64,000 nt of DNA from Bifidobacterium avesanii (GTDB taxonomy: Bacteria > Actinomycetota > Actinomycetes > Actinomycetales > Bifidobacteriaceae). Where the stretch lies: assembly GCF_009299475.1 (NCBI RefSeq), contig NZ_WBSN01000008.1, positions 1 to 64,000 on the forward strand, in the 5' to 3' direction. The notes under the pieces are model-generated. The model was given only the letters and a program-made list of their open reading frames with translations, did not search any database and was not told the DNA's origin. Each line of letters begins with the position of its first letter. Positions within the stretch are counted from its first letter, which is position 1. Positions 32,816 to 41,086 of this stretch are shown here, one piece after another. The position numbers and the translations under genes are program-made.

Positions 32816-35011
32816 TCACATCATCAGGAACCAGTCGGCCACTTGGAAGTAGGCCACGGGGTTCAATTCCATAACGCTGTAGTACCTGCTCGTCATGAAC
32901 AGCAGGCCGAAATGCGCGAGCGCCGCCACGAACAGGGACACCACCAGAAACGTCATCACGCACTTGGCATAGGGCGTCCACGACACGGCATCGCGATCCT
33001 TCCGCTCCGCATCGATGGAAAACACCACGAACGTCAGCGGCAGCAGCAGCAGCCATGTGAAATCCAAATAGTACCGCCATGAATAGCCACACATCTCGGC
33101 ATCCACGAACACCACCGCGGCCGCAAGCACCAAGCATGAGATAGCAACGGCGAACATCGTACGGTCTTCCCGCTTGCGCAGGCGCGCCACCAGCAGCACC
33201 GCGAGCAACGCGGGCATGAGCATGATCACGCCGCCCACAGCCGGTTCATTTGGCGCCCACAGATCCAGCGGAGTGCCGGGAGACGAGAAGAACGGGAACA
33301 TCCCCTGAATGCTGGGGGGCTGGATCAGGTAGTACATCGCCACCGGCAACATCAAACGCAATGGACGGTTGATGTTGGTCATGTCAAAACCCGTGAGATT
33401 GTAGTTGCTGCCAAAGTCCAAGAACGATCCAAAACGCGCGTAGTTGTAGGCGAGCAACGGCAGAAAGACCAGGAAGAACGGCACGATCGCCATAACCGTG
33501 GGCAACAGCCCGCGTTTGGAGAACAGCAGGCGTTTGTGCACGATTTCATTCCAGAACAGCGGCAGCGCCAGCGCGCATGCCAGAACGAACTGCGGTCGGC
33601 AGCCCAGATTGCACGCCATGCACAGAGATCCCAAAAACACCTTGGTCGAAGACACTCCGCCCGATCTGGTTGGGCGCTTGGCTGAGATCCACAGGCTCAG
33701 GCCAATGAGCGTGAACATCATTGACGACAATCCGGGCACCGAGTAGAAATTCGCGCCGGTGACCTGACACATCATGAAGGTGCCCATGGTGAACAGGAAG
33801 TACATCATGACCGTTGCGCCCACGGAAGCGGTCTCCGGGAAGAAGGAGCGAGCGATTGCGACCATCAGCGCCATGGCGGCGACCAGCACGATGACGGCGA
33901 ACACCAGCACGGCGATGGAGGTGACAAGCCACTTCCCGGTGATCAGCTGATACGGCATATAGGCGATGATCGCCGGAATCACGCCGAAGTAGCTGTAATA
34001 CTTGCCCTGATAATACGCGTGGTCCCAGTACACCGGCGTCATGCCGGCGCTGATCGCGTCATACCGGGAGGGAGCATCATACGGATTCTCGAGCGCGCTT
34101 AACTCCGGCGGCACTTCCAACGAGAGATTGGTATGGCCATGGATGAGCGCATCCGCCAGATTGGCATATTGGTCCCAGTCGAAATCATGCCCGCCGATGG
34201 CGCTCTGCTCCTGAATGCCTCGGAAAGAGTCAGAACCGCCCGCCGCTTGCCACGCCACCACGCACAGTAGGATCTGAACCGCCACGGGCACGGCCAGCAT
34301 GGCACAACGCCGACGGGAGCCATCGAACAAACGCATCCGATATAGTTCCGATCCCGGGCGCAGCAGCACCATGGCCGCTAATATGCCCGCAACCAGCAAT
34401 GCACGCACCGCATTGAACGCGAAGGGAATGCGCGGGTTCACCGTAATCTCATCAATGCCAAGCGGCTGATCCGCACCCGCATGGAACCGCAATCTGACCG
34501 CTGAAGAGCGCGCCGCAACATGTACGTAGCCGGCGCGATCCGTCGCGTTGGAAACGGTGGATTGGGCCGTGGATTCATACCATGTGGTCGTGGTTCCGTT
34601 TCCCTGAGCCGTCAGCACGTCGAAGGACACCACATCCGGCTTGGATTTCGTCTGCCCGTGATGATCGGTTTCGGTTGCCCAACGTTCGGCGTTCAACGGC
34701 AATACGGTGACGTTGAGGTAGTCGATGCTGGCGCCGGAATCCGTGCGGATCTCCACATATTGTTCGTTGCCTTCCGCCTCTTCGGCGCCAACGAGGCGCC
34801 CATCGTCTCCATAAGAGACGCCAGACCCCAAAATGATCTGTGCAGACGGTCTCTCGTCAAAAGCCGTTTGCCATGTAGGCAAATTGAACACGAAGATTTC
34901 AAGGGTTAGCGCAACCAACACAGCAACGGCCAGCAAAGCACCCGTGACGGTGCAGCGTACAGGACAACGCGGTCCCGGCACGTGGCCATCGGTTCGACGC
35001 GGCAATGCCAT
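32816..35011 (-). CDS. Polytopic membrane protein, GT-C-like, first of the tandem pair
   Basis: A 731-residue paralog of the following gene with the same order: N-terminal helix (about 22-43), outer beta-rich domain with DSGASIDYLNVTV, then about eleven helices. The shared motifs are DWDQYANLADALIHGH and PVYWDHAYYQGKYYSYFGV. AAAGGTGA lies five bases before the ATG. Tandem duplication followed by divergence is likely. The two may have different acceptors or form a pair. No catalytic residue can be proven by eye. Confidence 0.72.
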   Translation of the reverse strand: MALPRRTDGHVPGPRCPVRCTVTGALLAVAVLVALTLEIFVFNLPTWQTAFDERPSAQIILGSGVSYGDDGRLVGAEEAEGNEQYVEIRTDSGASIDYLNVTVLPLNAERWATETDHHGQTKSKPDVVSFDVLTAQGNGTTTTWYESTAQSTVSNATDRAGYVHVAARSSAVRLRFHAGADQPLGIDEITVNPRIPFAFNAVRALLVAGILAAMVLLRPGSELYRMRLFDGSRRRCAMLAVPVAVQILLCVVAWQAAGGSDSFRGIQEQSAIGGHDFDWDQYANLADALIHGHTNLSLEVPPELSALENPYDAPSRYDAISAGMTPVYWDHAYYQGKYYSYFGVIPAIIAYMPYQLITGKWLVTSIAVLVFAVIVLVAAMALMVAIARSFFPETASVGATVMMYFLFTMGTFMMCQVTGANFYSVPGLSSMMFTLIGLSLWISAKRPTRSGGVSSTKVFLGSLCMACNLGCRPQFVLACALALPLFWNEIVHKRLLFSKRGLLPTVMAIVPFFLVFLPLLAYNYARFGSFLDFGSNYNLTGFDMTNINRPLRLMLPVAMYYLIQPPSIQGMFPFFSSPGTPLDLWAPNEPAVGGVIMLMPALLAVLLVARLRKREDRTMFAVAISCLVLAAAVVFVDAEMCGYSWRYYLDFTWLLLLPLTFVVFSIDAERKDRDAVSWTPYAKCVMTFLVVSLFVAALAHFGLLFMTSRYYSVMELNPVAYFQVADWFLMM

Positions 35012-35176
35012 TCACGTCACCTTTCACAACTCTTCAGGCCACGCAAGGATGCTCCGAGCCTGTCTCCTAACCGGCTGGCAGCCGACTCTCGTGTGGACAT
35101 CATACAGATTTCACCAGATCGTCTCATCCCCATCATGTCAATTTCTTGCCGTCTGTCTACATTAGAGAAAAAGAGC

Positions 35177-35209
35177 ATGATGTTCGAGAGAAAGAGAAAA
35201 CCGCGATGA
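35177..35209 (+). CDS. Possible 10-residue leader peptide
   Basis: ATG at 35177 opens MMFERKRKPR and stops at TGA 35207-35209, overlapping the ATG of the LGFP-NlpC/P60 gene as ATGA. The upstream bases are A-rich (GAGAAAAAGAG) with no strong Shine-Dalgarno. The overlap would allow translational coupling to a gene whose own ribosome binding site is weak. This may be chance. Confidence 0.3.
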   Translation: MMFERKRKPR

Positions 35210-36747
35210 GGCCGCGCGCCACTTCGTTCAAGCGTTTATCCGTAACCGTAGTTTGTCTGTTTACCGTGTGCGCGACGTTGTCGCCCGTAGCGGCGCAAGC
35301 CGCCGATTCCGGCACTGCGCAACGGCAAACGCAAACACAGCAGACGCAAACGACAACGCCGTCAACCAAGTCAACTGCCACTGCCAAGCCCACTTCAAAA
35401 CCCACAACCACGGCGAAGCCAAGTACAAAGCCGGCGCAGCCGACATATGCGGTCAGCGGCGCAATCGCGAAGAAATACCAGTCGCTCGGCGGGGAGAAGG
35501 GCAAACTCGGCAAGCCCACGGCCAACATGAAAACCGGTCTCAAGGACGGTGGTATGGCCCAGCAGTTTGAGCATGGCCGCATCTACTGGTCTCCGAAGAC
35601 CGGCGCATGGGCAGTGACCGGAGCCGTGCAGGATCATTGGCGCGACTTGGGCTGGGAGAACGGACAGGCCGGATACCCCGTCGGCGACGAAACCAAAACC
35701 GCCAACGGCGTCTACCAGCTCTTCCAGCACGGCACCATGTACTGGACCCAGAAAACCGGCGCACACTACGTGCACGACGGCATCTTCGTCGCCTACCGCA
35801 ACCACGGATTCGAACACGGCCAACTCGGTTTCCCCACCACCGACGAACGCAAGATCAACGGCGGAACCACCCAGAGCTTCGAACACGGCGAAATCCACTG
35901 GACGCAAAGAACCGGCGCACACGCCACAACAGGCGCAATCCGCGATTACTGGGCGGCAAGTGGCTGGGAGAATGGCTGGCTCGGCTATCCGATCGGTGAC
36001 GAGCTCACGAGACTGCGCGACGGCGGCGCCTCCCAGACGTTCCAATACGGCATCGTCTTCTGGTCCCCCGCCACCGGTGCGCATGCCACCAGCGGCGGCA
36101 TCAATGACCAGTACGCGGCGCAGCGCTGGGAGGGCGGCAACCTCGGCTACCCCACCAGCGACGAATACGATTCAGGTCAGGGCCGCGCCCAGAACTTCCA
36201 GCACGGCACATTGCATTGGTACGGTTGCGGCAAGAAGGGCTGGCAGAACCCTGGCCAGTACTTCCAAGTGAGCTCCTGCAACGTATCCGTGCCGAACCGC
36301 AGCATCTTCGGTTATGCCTCGCCATCGCGCATTGGCATGAGCGCCACGCGCGAGCAGGCCATCGAGGCCATGATCAGCCGCGCCTACGACTATCTGGGCA
36401 CCCGCTACGTGTGGGACTACGCCCTGCAGCCCGGCGTGGGCGTCGACTGCGCCGGCTTGGTGATGCAGTCGCTCTACGCCACCGGCATGGATCTCAAGGA
36501 GTACAACCCCACCAACCACTGGTACGACCCGTGGCACAGCCACGACGCCAACAACATGGCGGCGGATTCGCGCTTCAAGCACGTCTCCCTTGCGGAACGC
36601 CAGCGCGGCGACCTGATCTTCTGGCCGGGGCACGTGGCGATTTACCTCGGCAACGACCAGATCATCGAGGCCAACGTGCCGTCGGTGCGGCTCAACAACA
36701 TGTGGAACAACGGCTCCCCAACCGCCGTCGCGCGCCCGTTCGTCTGA
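35206..36747 (+). CDS. Secreted LGFP-repeat NlpC/P60 peptidoglycan hydrolase
   Basis: A 513-residue secreted protein. A signal peptide (residues 1-33, ending AAQAA) is followed by a Thr/Gln/Lys/Pro linker to about 80, five LGFP repeats of about 50 residues (for example GWENGQAGYPVGDE and GFEHGQLGFPTTDE) to about 340, and an NlpC/P60 domain with catalytic Cys415 in GVDCAGL and His476 in WPGHVAIYLG. LGFP repeats bind the cell wall in corynebacteria; the P60 domain cuts peptide stems. A growth- or division-related wall hydrolase is likely. The start at 35206 is chosen for the signal peptide. The ribosome binding site is weak and A-rich. Confidence 0.88.
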   Translation: MRPRATSFKRLSVTVVCLFTVCATLSPVAAQAADSGTAQRQTQTQQTQTTTPSTKSTATAKPTSKPTTTAKPSTKPAQPTYAVSGAIAKKYQSLGGEKGKLGKPTANMKTGLKDGGMAQQFEHGRIYWSPKTGAWAVTGAVQDHWRDLGWENGQAGYPVGDETKTANGVYQLFQHGTMYWTQKTGAHYVHDGIFVAYRNHGFEHGQLGFPTTDERKINGGTTQSFEHGEIHWTQRTGAHATTGAIRDYWAASGWENGWLGYPIGDELTRLRDGGASQTFQYGIVFWSPATGAHATSGGINDQYAAQRWEGGNLGYPTSDEYDSGQGRAQNFQHGTLHWYGCGKKGWQNPGQYFQVSSCNVSVPNRSIFGYASPSRIGMSATREQAIEAMISRAYDYLGTRYVWDYALQPGVGVDCAGLVMQSLYATGMDLKEYNPTNHWYDPWHSHDANNMAADSRFKHVSLAERQRGDLIFWPGHVAIYLGNDQIIEANVPSVRLNNMWNNGSPTAVARPFV

Positions 36748-36753
36748 TCGTCT

Positions 36754-36790
36754 GATTGTACGGCGTCTTCATACAAGGCGCCGTACAATC
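36754..36790. terminator. Hairpin after the LGFP-NlpC/P60 gene
   Basis: GATTGTACGGCG (36754-36765) pairs perfectly with CGCCGTACAATC (36779-36790). It is followed by TATAAA (36793-36798), a possible -10 for the next gene, rather than by a U tract. Confidence 0.6.
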
Positions 36791-36813
36791 GCTATAAAAG
36801 AAAGGTTTGACTC

Positions 36814-37380
36814 ATGGACGAGCATTCCCATAACGGCAAATCCCGCACGAGCGCGGTGATCATCTGCGCGGTGGCCGCGGTGGCGATCATCGCGGTGGCG
36901 GTGGCATGGTACGTTCTCGCCGGTGGCAACAAGCAGCCGGCCGCCGAGCCCACCACGCCCGTTCCGTCCTCGCAGACCACGACCACGTCGCCGTCATCGA
37001 CCGGCTCCGCGTCCACGTCCGCACCCGTCGAGACGCCGTCGCCTTCGCAATCCGAATCGTCGCAGGTGCCGTCGTCCGCCCTCGCTCAAACGGATGCCTC
37101 GTGCAACCCGCACAACACGTTCAACGCGGAGGATCCTTCCAAGGAGACACTGGTCTACGACGAATCCTCGAAGTCGCTCACGCTGTTGTCCGGCAGCGGA
37201 TCGGATTTCTCGACGTTCTCGTGCGTGGCGGACGCGCTGCAGATGCCCGCCGAGGATCGCACACAGATCGAGGCCAAAGCCGACCAGCCGGTGCAACAAA
37301 CTGCCACGTGGAATAATTTGACCGCCACATGGAGCTACAACCAGCACAGCGGTCTGAACCTGTACGTCACGGAACAGTGA
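36814..37380 (+). CDS. Membrane-anchored protein with Ser/Thr/Pro-rich stalk, unknown function
   Basis: A 188-residue protein: short His-containing cytoplasmic start, one helix (about 13-36), a Ser/Thr/Pro stalk to about 95, then a small outer domain with two Cys (about 98 and 137) that could form a disulphide. I do not recognise the domain. GAAAGG lies eight bases before the ATG. It sits between the LGFP hydrolase and a GT2 gene, so a surface role is reasonable but unproven. Confidence 0.7.
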   Translation: MDEHSHNGKSRTSAVIICAVAAVAIIAVAVAWYVLAGGNKQPAAEPTTPVPSSQTTTTSPSSTGSASTSAPVETPSPSQSESSQVPSSALAQTDASCNPHNTFNAEDPSKETLVYDESSKSLTLLSGSGSDFSTFSCVADALQMPAEDRTQIEAKADQPVQQTATWNNLTATWSYNQHSGLNLYVTEQ

Positions 37381-37448
37381 GACGCCAAACACCGTTGATG
37401 CCACAACGATCATATGTCATGCCGCATCGTTCAGTAAGATGGGATCCT

Positions 37449-38399
37449 ATGCAAGAAAAGACTGAGAAGCCGACTGTCGCGGTGTTGTTGCCGTGTTATA
37501 ACGAGGAGGTCACGATCGGCAAGGTCGTCCAAGACTTCCAGGCCGCCCTGCCCGGCGCGGACATCTACGTGTACGACAACAACTCCACCGACCACACCGC
37601 CCAAATCGCCCGCGACGCCGGGGCCATCGTCCGCAAGGAGCCCCGCCAGGGCAAGGGACACGTCATCCGCGCCATGTTCGAGGAGATCGACGCCGACGTG
37701 TACGTCATGGCCGACGGCGACGACACCTACCCCGCCGACGCCGCCCCGGCCATGGTCCAAAAGGTCCTCGAGGGCTACGACATGGTCATCGGCGACCGCC
37801 TGTCCTCCACGTACTTTAAGGAGAACAAGCGGCCCTTCCACAACTTCGGCAACCGGCTCGTGCGCGGGTGCATCAACCGCCTGTTCGGCGCGAACGTGCG
37901 CGACATCATGACCGGATACCGCGCGTTCTCGTTCACGTACGCGAAGACCTACCCCGTCCTCTCCCGCGGCTTCGAGGTCGAGACCGAGATGACGATCCAC
38001 AGCCTCGACAAGAACGTCCGCCTGTACGAGACGCCCATCCAGTACCGGGACCGGCCCGCCGGCTCGGTGAGCAAGCTCAACACCGTGGGCGACGGGATCC
38101 GGGTCATGGGCACCATCTTCCGCCTGATCCGCGAGTACAAGCCCCTGCCGTTCTTCACGGTCCTGGGCGGCCTGATCGGCCTGGCGGGGGCCGGGTTCCT
38201 CGGCTCGGTGGTCGCGGAGTTCTGGGCCACGGGCCTGGTGGCCCGGTTCCCCACGCTGATCGTGTCGGTCCTGCTGATCATGGTCGGGCTGCTTTTGATC
38301 GTGTCGGGCGTGATCCTCGACGTGCTCGCCAAGAAGGACCGCAAGCAATACCTCATCGACAAAAACCTCTTCGCATACCAAAAACGACACACACACTGA
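37449..38399 (+). CDS. Polyprenyl-phosphate-type GT2 glycosyltransferase
   Basis: A 316-residue GT2 enzyme like dolichyl/polyprenyl-phosphate mannosyl- or glucosyltransferases: VAVLLPCYNEEVTIGKVV at the start, MADGDDTYPAD as metal site (about 94-104), DIMTGYRAFS, and two C-terminal helices (about 236-256 and 272-295). Such enzymes make lipid-linked sugars used outside the membrane, which would suit the GT-C-like proteins upstream. TAAGAT (37435-37440) ends eight bases before the ATG, with no Shine-Dalgarno, consistent with a leaderless mRNA. The upstream part of the open frame is not translated in this view. Confidence 0.88.
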   Translation: MQEKTEKPTVAVLLPCYNEEVTIGKVVQDFQAALPGADIYVYDNNSTDHTAQIARDAGAIVRKEPRQGKGHVIRAMFEEIDADVYVMADGDDTYPADAAPAMVQKVLEGYDMVIGDRLSSTYFKENKRPFHNFGNRLVRGCINRLFGANVRDIMTGYRAFSFTYAKTYPVLSRGFEVETEMTIHSLDKNVRLYETPIQYRDRPAGSVSKLNTVGDGIRVMGTIFRLIREYKPLPFFTVLGGLIGLAGAGFLGSVVAEFWATGLVARFPTLIVSVLLIMVGLLLIVSGVILDVLAKKDRKQYLIDKNLFAYQKRHTH

Positions 38400-38419
38400 A
38401 TGATGTTTTAGGACGAGAT

Positions 38420-38460
38420 ATTAGGGGCCTGCATCCACAGATCGGATGCAGGCCCCTAAT
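38420..38460. terminator. Perfect 17-bp convergent hairpin
   Basis: ATTAGGGGCCTGCATCC (38420-38436) and its exact reverse complement (38444-38460) enclose a 7-base loop between the convergent GT2 and GH25 genes. It probably terminates both. Confidence 0.75.
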
Positions 38461-38482
38461 TCGTATGCACCGGCGCACGCGC

Positions 38483-40732
38483 TTACTTATTGCGCCAACG
38501 CAGCCGTCCGTCACTCGCAGTGGCACACACCAGAATGCGGTTGTCCTGATCGCCGTTGCCAACGGCACCGTTTGCGGAGCAGAACGCGCCACGATGGACA
38601 CGTCCCACATAGGCGGATGTGTATACATGACCATCAGATCGGCGCCAATGCACGGCGCCATGCTGGAAGATCTGTGTTACGCCTTCATTGGTGTTCTGTT
38701 CGCCGCTGGTCGGATACCCGAGCCAACTGTTCTCCCAACCGGTGGACGCCCAATAGTTCTGGATGCCACCGCGGGTGAAATGTGCGCCGGCCGTCGGAGT
38801 CCAGTGAATCTGACCGTTCTGGAACGACTGCGAGGCGCCGTTGTTCAGTCTGCGTTCCTCCGACGTGGGGAACCCGAGGATGCCCTGCTCCCAGCGCAAG
38901 TTCGCATATTCACTCAGGATGCCGCCCTTGACGGCCTGTGTGCCGGTCGAAGGGCTCCAGAACTGCGTACCGCCTTGGAAGGTCTGCGAGGCGCCGCCGC
39001 GGACGGTCAATTCGTCACCGGTCGGATACCCGAGCCAACCGTTTTCCCATCCAAGGGCCGCCCAATGGTCCTGAATCGCACCGCGGGTGAAATGCGCGCC
39101 CAGCGCTTGGGTCCAGTGGATCTGGCCGTGCGCGAACGACTGGGACGCGCCGCCGCGCAGCTGGCGCTCGTCGGAGCTCGGGAACCCGAGGATGCCCTGT
39201 TCCCAGCGCAGGCTGGCGTATTCGCCCTGGATGCCGCCCTTGGTGGCGTACGTGTTGCCGGTTGCGGACTCCCAGAACACCGTGCCGTTCTGGAACGACT
39301 GCGAGGCGCCGCCCTTGACCTTCAACTCGTTGGCCGTCGGAGAGCCAAGCCATGCGTGGGCGTTGCGATAGATGCCGATCGCTCCCTTGGTGGTGTAGGT
39401 GGGTTTGCTGACATTCGGCTTGCTGTTGTTCGGCTTGCTCGCCGACCCGCCCGAATTCGAGTTCCCCGAGCTCGTCACGGTCCGCTGACCGAACGCGTTC
39501 ACGTCCACGCTGCCGCCCACGCCGTTGATCGAGCCGACGGACGTGTACTGCCAGCCGCGCCAGTTCGAGGAGAACGCGGTGTAGGTGATGCGGCTCGAGT
39601 ACTGGGCGACCCACGTGGTGCGCTCGTGGATGTAGCTCGCGTTGAGCGGGCCGTTGAGGTAGCTCGTGTACGAGTAGATGCCCAGATGGCTGCCGTAGCC
39701 GGCGTTCTGTAGCTTGGCGTACCAGGCGCGCGCGATCTGCTCGTAGGCGGACGGGCTGGTGGGCGGCTTGTGGCCGGTCCACGTCCATTGCTCGAGGTCG
39801 TAGTAGACCGGATAGGAGAGGTTTGACGGGGAGACGCCGAACTTCTTGAGCAGACGGACCGTGTATTCGCCCTCGTCGGCGGCCATGGCGGTGGTGTCCG
39901 CGTAGGAGTAGAGGTACACGCCGAACGGGATGCCGAGGCGCTTGCATTCGCTGATGTTGCGCTGTGCCTGCGAGTCCATCTGCGCGGTCACGTTGTCGTT
40001 GCTGGCGCCGAAGCCGATGCGGATGATCGCGCCCTCCACGCCGGCGTTCTTGGCGGCCTGCCAGTCGATCGTGCCGTTGTGGCGGGAGACGTCGATCACC
40101 TTCTTGGCCCGCTGCACGAACAGCTGTCCGTCGCCCTGGAAGAACGCCTTGGAGCCGTTGTAGGTGCCCCAGTAGGCGCTGGAGGCCCTCTCGGCGGCGG
40201 GCGTCACGGCGAACTGGTCAAACTGACCGGACTGCCCGTTATCCACGTAGCTGGCGAAGCTGACGACCGGTTCCGCGGTGGCCACGATGGCGTCCGCGGT
40301 GCCGGCCCCATTGGCCTCGGCATCCTTGGCCTCTTTGGCGTCCTGCACGCTGACCGGGATGTACGTCTTGCCGTCGGTCTTCTCCAGCGGGTCGGGCGGC
40401 GTCGCCTCGGTGCCCACGAGCCGCGGATCGGTCACCGTGTCGCCGGTCTTCACGTCCTTGACCGTACCGTCGTTCGTGACCGCCAGATCGGGCGACACGA
40501 TCGTGGCGTCGTCCGGGATCGCCTCGCTCACCGTCTCCGGCAGCTCCTGTGCAGCGGCCTGATCGGATTGCGCCTGATCCGTCTGACCGGACTGATCCTG
40601 CGCGGAGACGACCCACGCGGCCCCGTCGAACGCGTCGGCCGACGCCCCGGACAGACCGAAGCCGGCCGTCATGCACACCGCGACCGCCGTCGCGCCCAGC
40701 GCGGTCAGTCTCGCACCCAAATTCTTCTTCAT
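38483..40732 (-). CDS. Secreted GH25 lysozyme with LGFP repeats
   Basis: A 749-residue secreted protein. A signal peptide (1-33) is followed by an acidic Gln/Asp-rich region to about 205 and a GH25 muramidase domain at about 210-420 with Asp214 in DVSRHNG and Asp312/Glu314 in YYDLEQ. After an Asn/Ser/Pro linker come LGFP repeats to the end (for example GWENGWLGYPTGDE and RWEQGILGFPSSDE). GH25 cuts the MurNAc-GlcNAc bond. The LGFP units are very similar to those of the NlpC/P60 protein 2 kb away, so the two wall hydrolases share a binding module. The ATG at 40732 was chosen for the signal peptide. Confidence 0.92.
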   Translation of the reverse strand: MKKNLGARLTALGATAVAVCMTAGFGLSGASADAFDGAAWVVSAQDQSGQTDQAQSDQAAAQELPETVSEAIPDDATIVSPDLAVTNDGTVKDVKTGDTVTDPRLVGTEATPPDPLEKTDGKTYIPVSVQDAKEAKDAEANGAGTADAIVATAEPVVSFASYVDNGQSGQFDQFAVTPAAERASSAYWGTYNGSKAFFQGDGQLFVQRAKKVIDVSRHNGTIDWQAAKNAGVEGAIIRIGFGASNDNVTAQMDSQAQRNISECKRLGIPFGVYLYSYADTTAMAADEGEYTVRLLKKFGVSPSNLSYPVYYDLEQWTWTGHKPPTSPSAYEQIARAWYAKLQNAGYGSHLGIYSYTSYLNGPLNASYIHERTTWVAQYSSRITYTAFSSNWRGWQYTSVGSINGVGGSVDVNAFGQRTVTSSGNSNSGGSASKPNNSKPNVSKPTYTTKGAIGIYRNAHAWLGSPTANELKVKGGASQSFQNGTVFWESATGNTYATKGGIQGEYASLRWEQGILGFPSSDERQLRGGASQSFAHGQIHWTQALGAHFTRGAIQDHWAALGWENGWLGYPTGDELTVRGGASQTFQGGTQFWSPSTGTQAVKGGILSEYANLRWEQGILGFPTSEERRLNNGASQSFQNGQIHWTPTAGAHFTRGGIQNYWASTGWENSWLGYPTSGEQNTNEGVTQIFQHGAVHWRRSDGHVYTSAYVGRVHRGAFCSANGAVGNGDQDNRILVCATASDGRLRWRNK

Positions 40733-41086
40733 GATTGTTCTTTTCGCCTTCCCGCCCGGCAAACTCGCACGGCATCGGATCGGTGGACACTCCCAACCAT
40801 CCAACCTACCGCAACACGCCGTCAACGGCCACCGGTCGTGACGCTCCGGTCGCACATCTCCGCGCGCCATTGTTTCCGCCACCGCACCCGAATGTGAACG
40901 ACGCATGTACCGCACGCCGATCCACGCCCATTTCGTAATTGGCCGGTTACCCGACGAACCGTCAGCGGTTACACAACGCTGATTACATAATGCTTACCGA
41001 AAACGGGAAGACTTGCCCCACTCTTCAACAAACGGAGGGCTGGTCTTCCCGTTTGTTGTATTTCGGGAGAAAGGGAGCTGCGCATC
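40733..41086. other. Divergent intergenic region with a structured leader
   Basis: It lies between the GH25 gene (minus) and the amidohydrolase operon (plus). A small hairpin TCAGCG / CGCTGA occurs near 40964-40983. CATAAT (40986-40991) is a plausible -10 whose start point would fall just before the alternative-fold leader at 41001-41058. No small gene is supported. Confidence 0.55.
41001..41058 (+). promoter_or_regulatory. Leader with two mutually exclusive hairpins
   Basis: AAACGGGAAGAC (41001-41012) pairs perfectly with GTCTTCCCGTTT (41043-41054). Alternatively CAACAAACGG (41026-41035) pairs perfectly with CCGTTTGTTG (41049-41058). The two stems share 41049-41054 and cannot coexist. A likely -10 at 40986-40991 would start the RNA at the first stem, and the ribosome binding site AAAGGGAG follows at about 41071. 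This layout is that of an attenuator or riboswitch; it matches no class I know. Confidence 0.55.

Noticed and set aside
40916..41086. TPP riboswitch upstream of the deaminase-importer operon
   Set aside because: I looked for the conserved CTGAGA and ACCTGATCTGGATAATGCC elements because the importer resembles ThiXYZ; neither is present.
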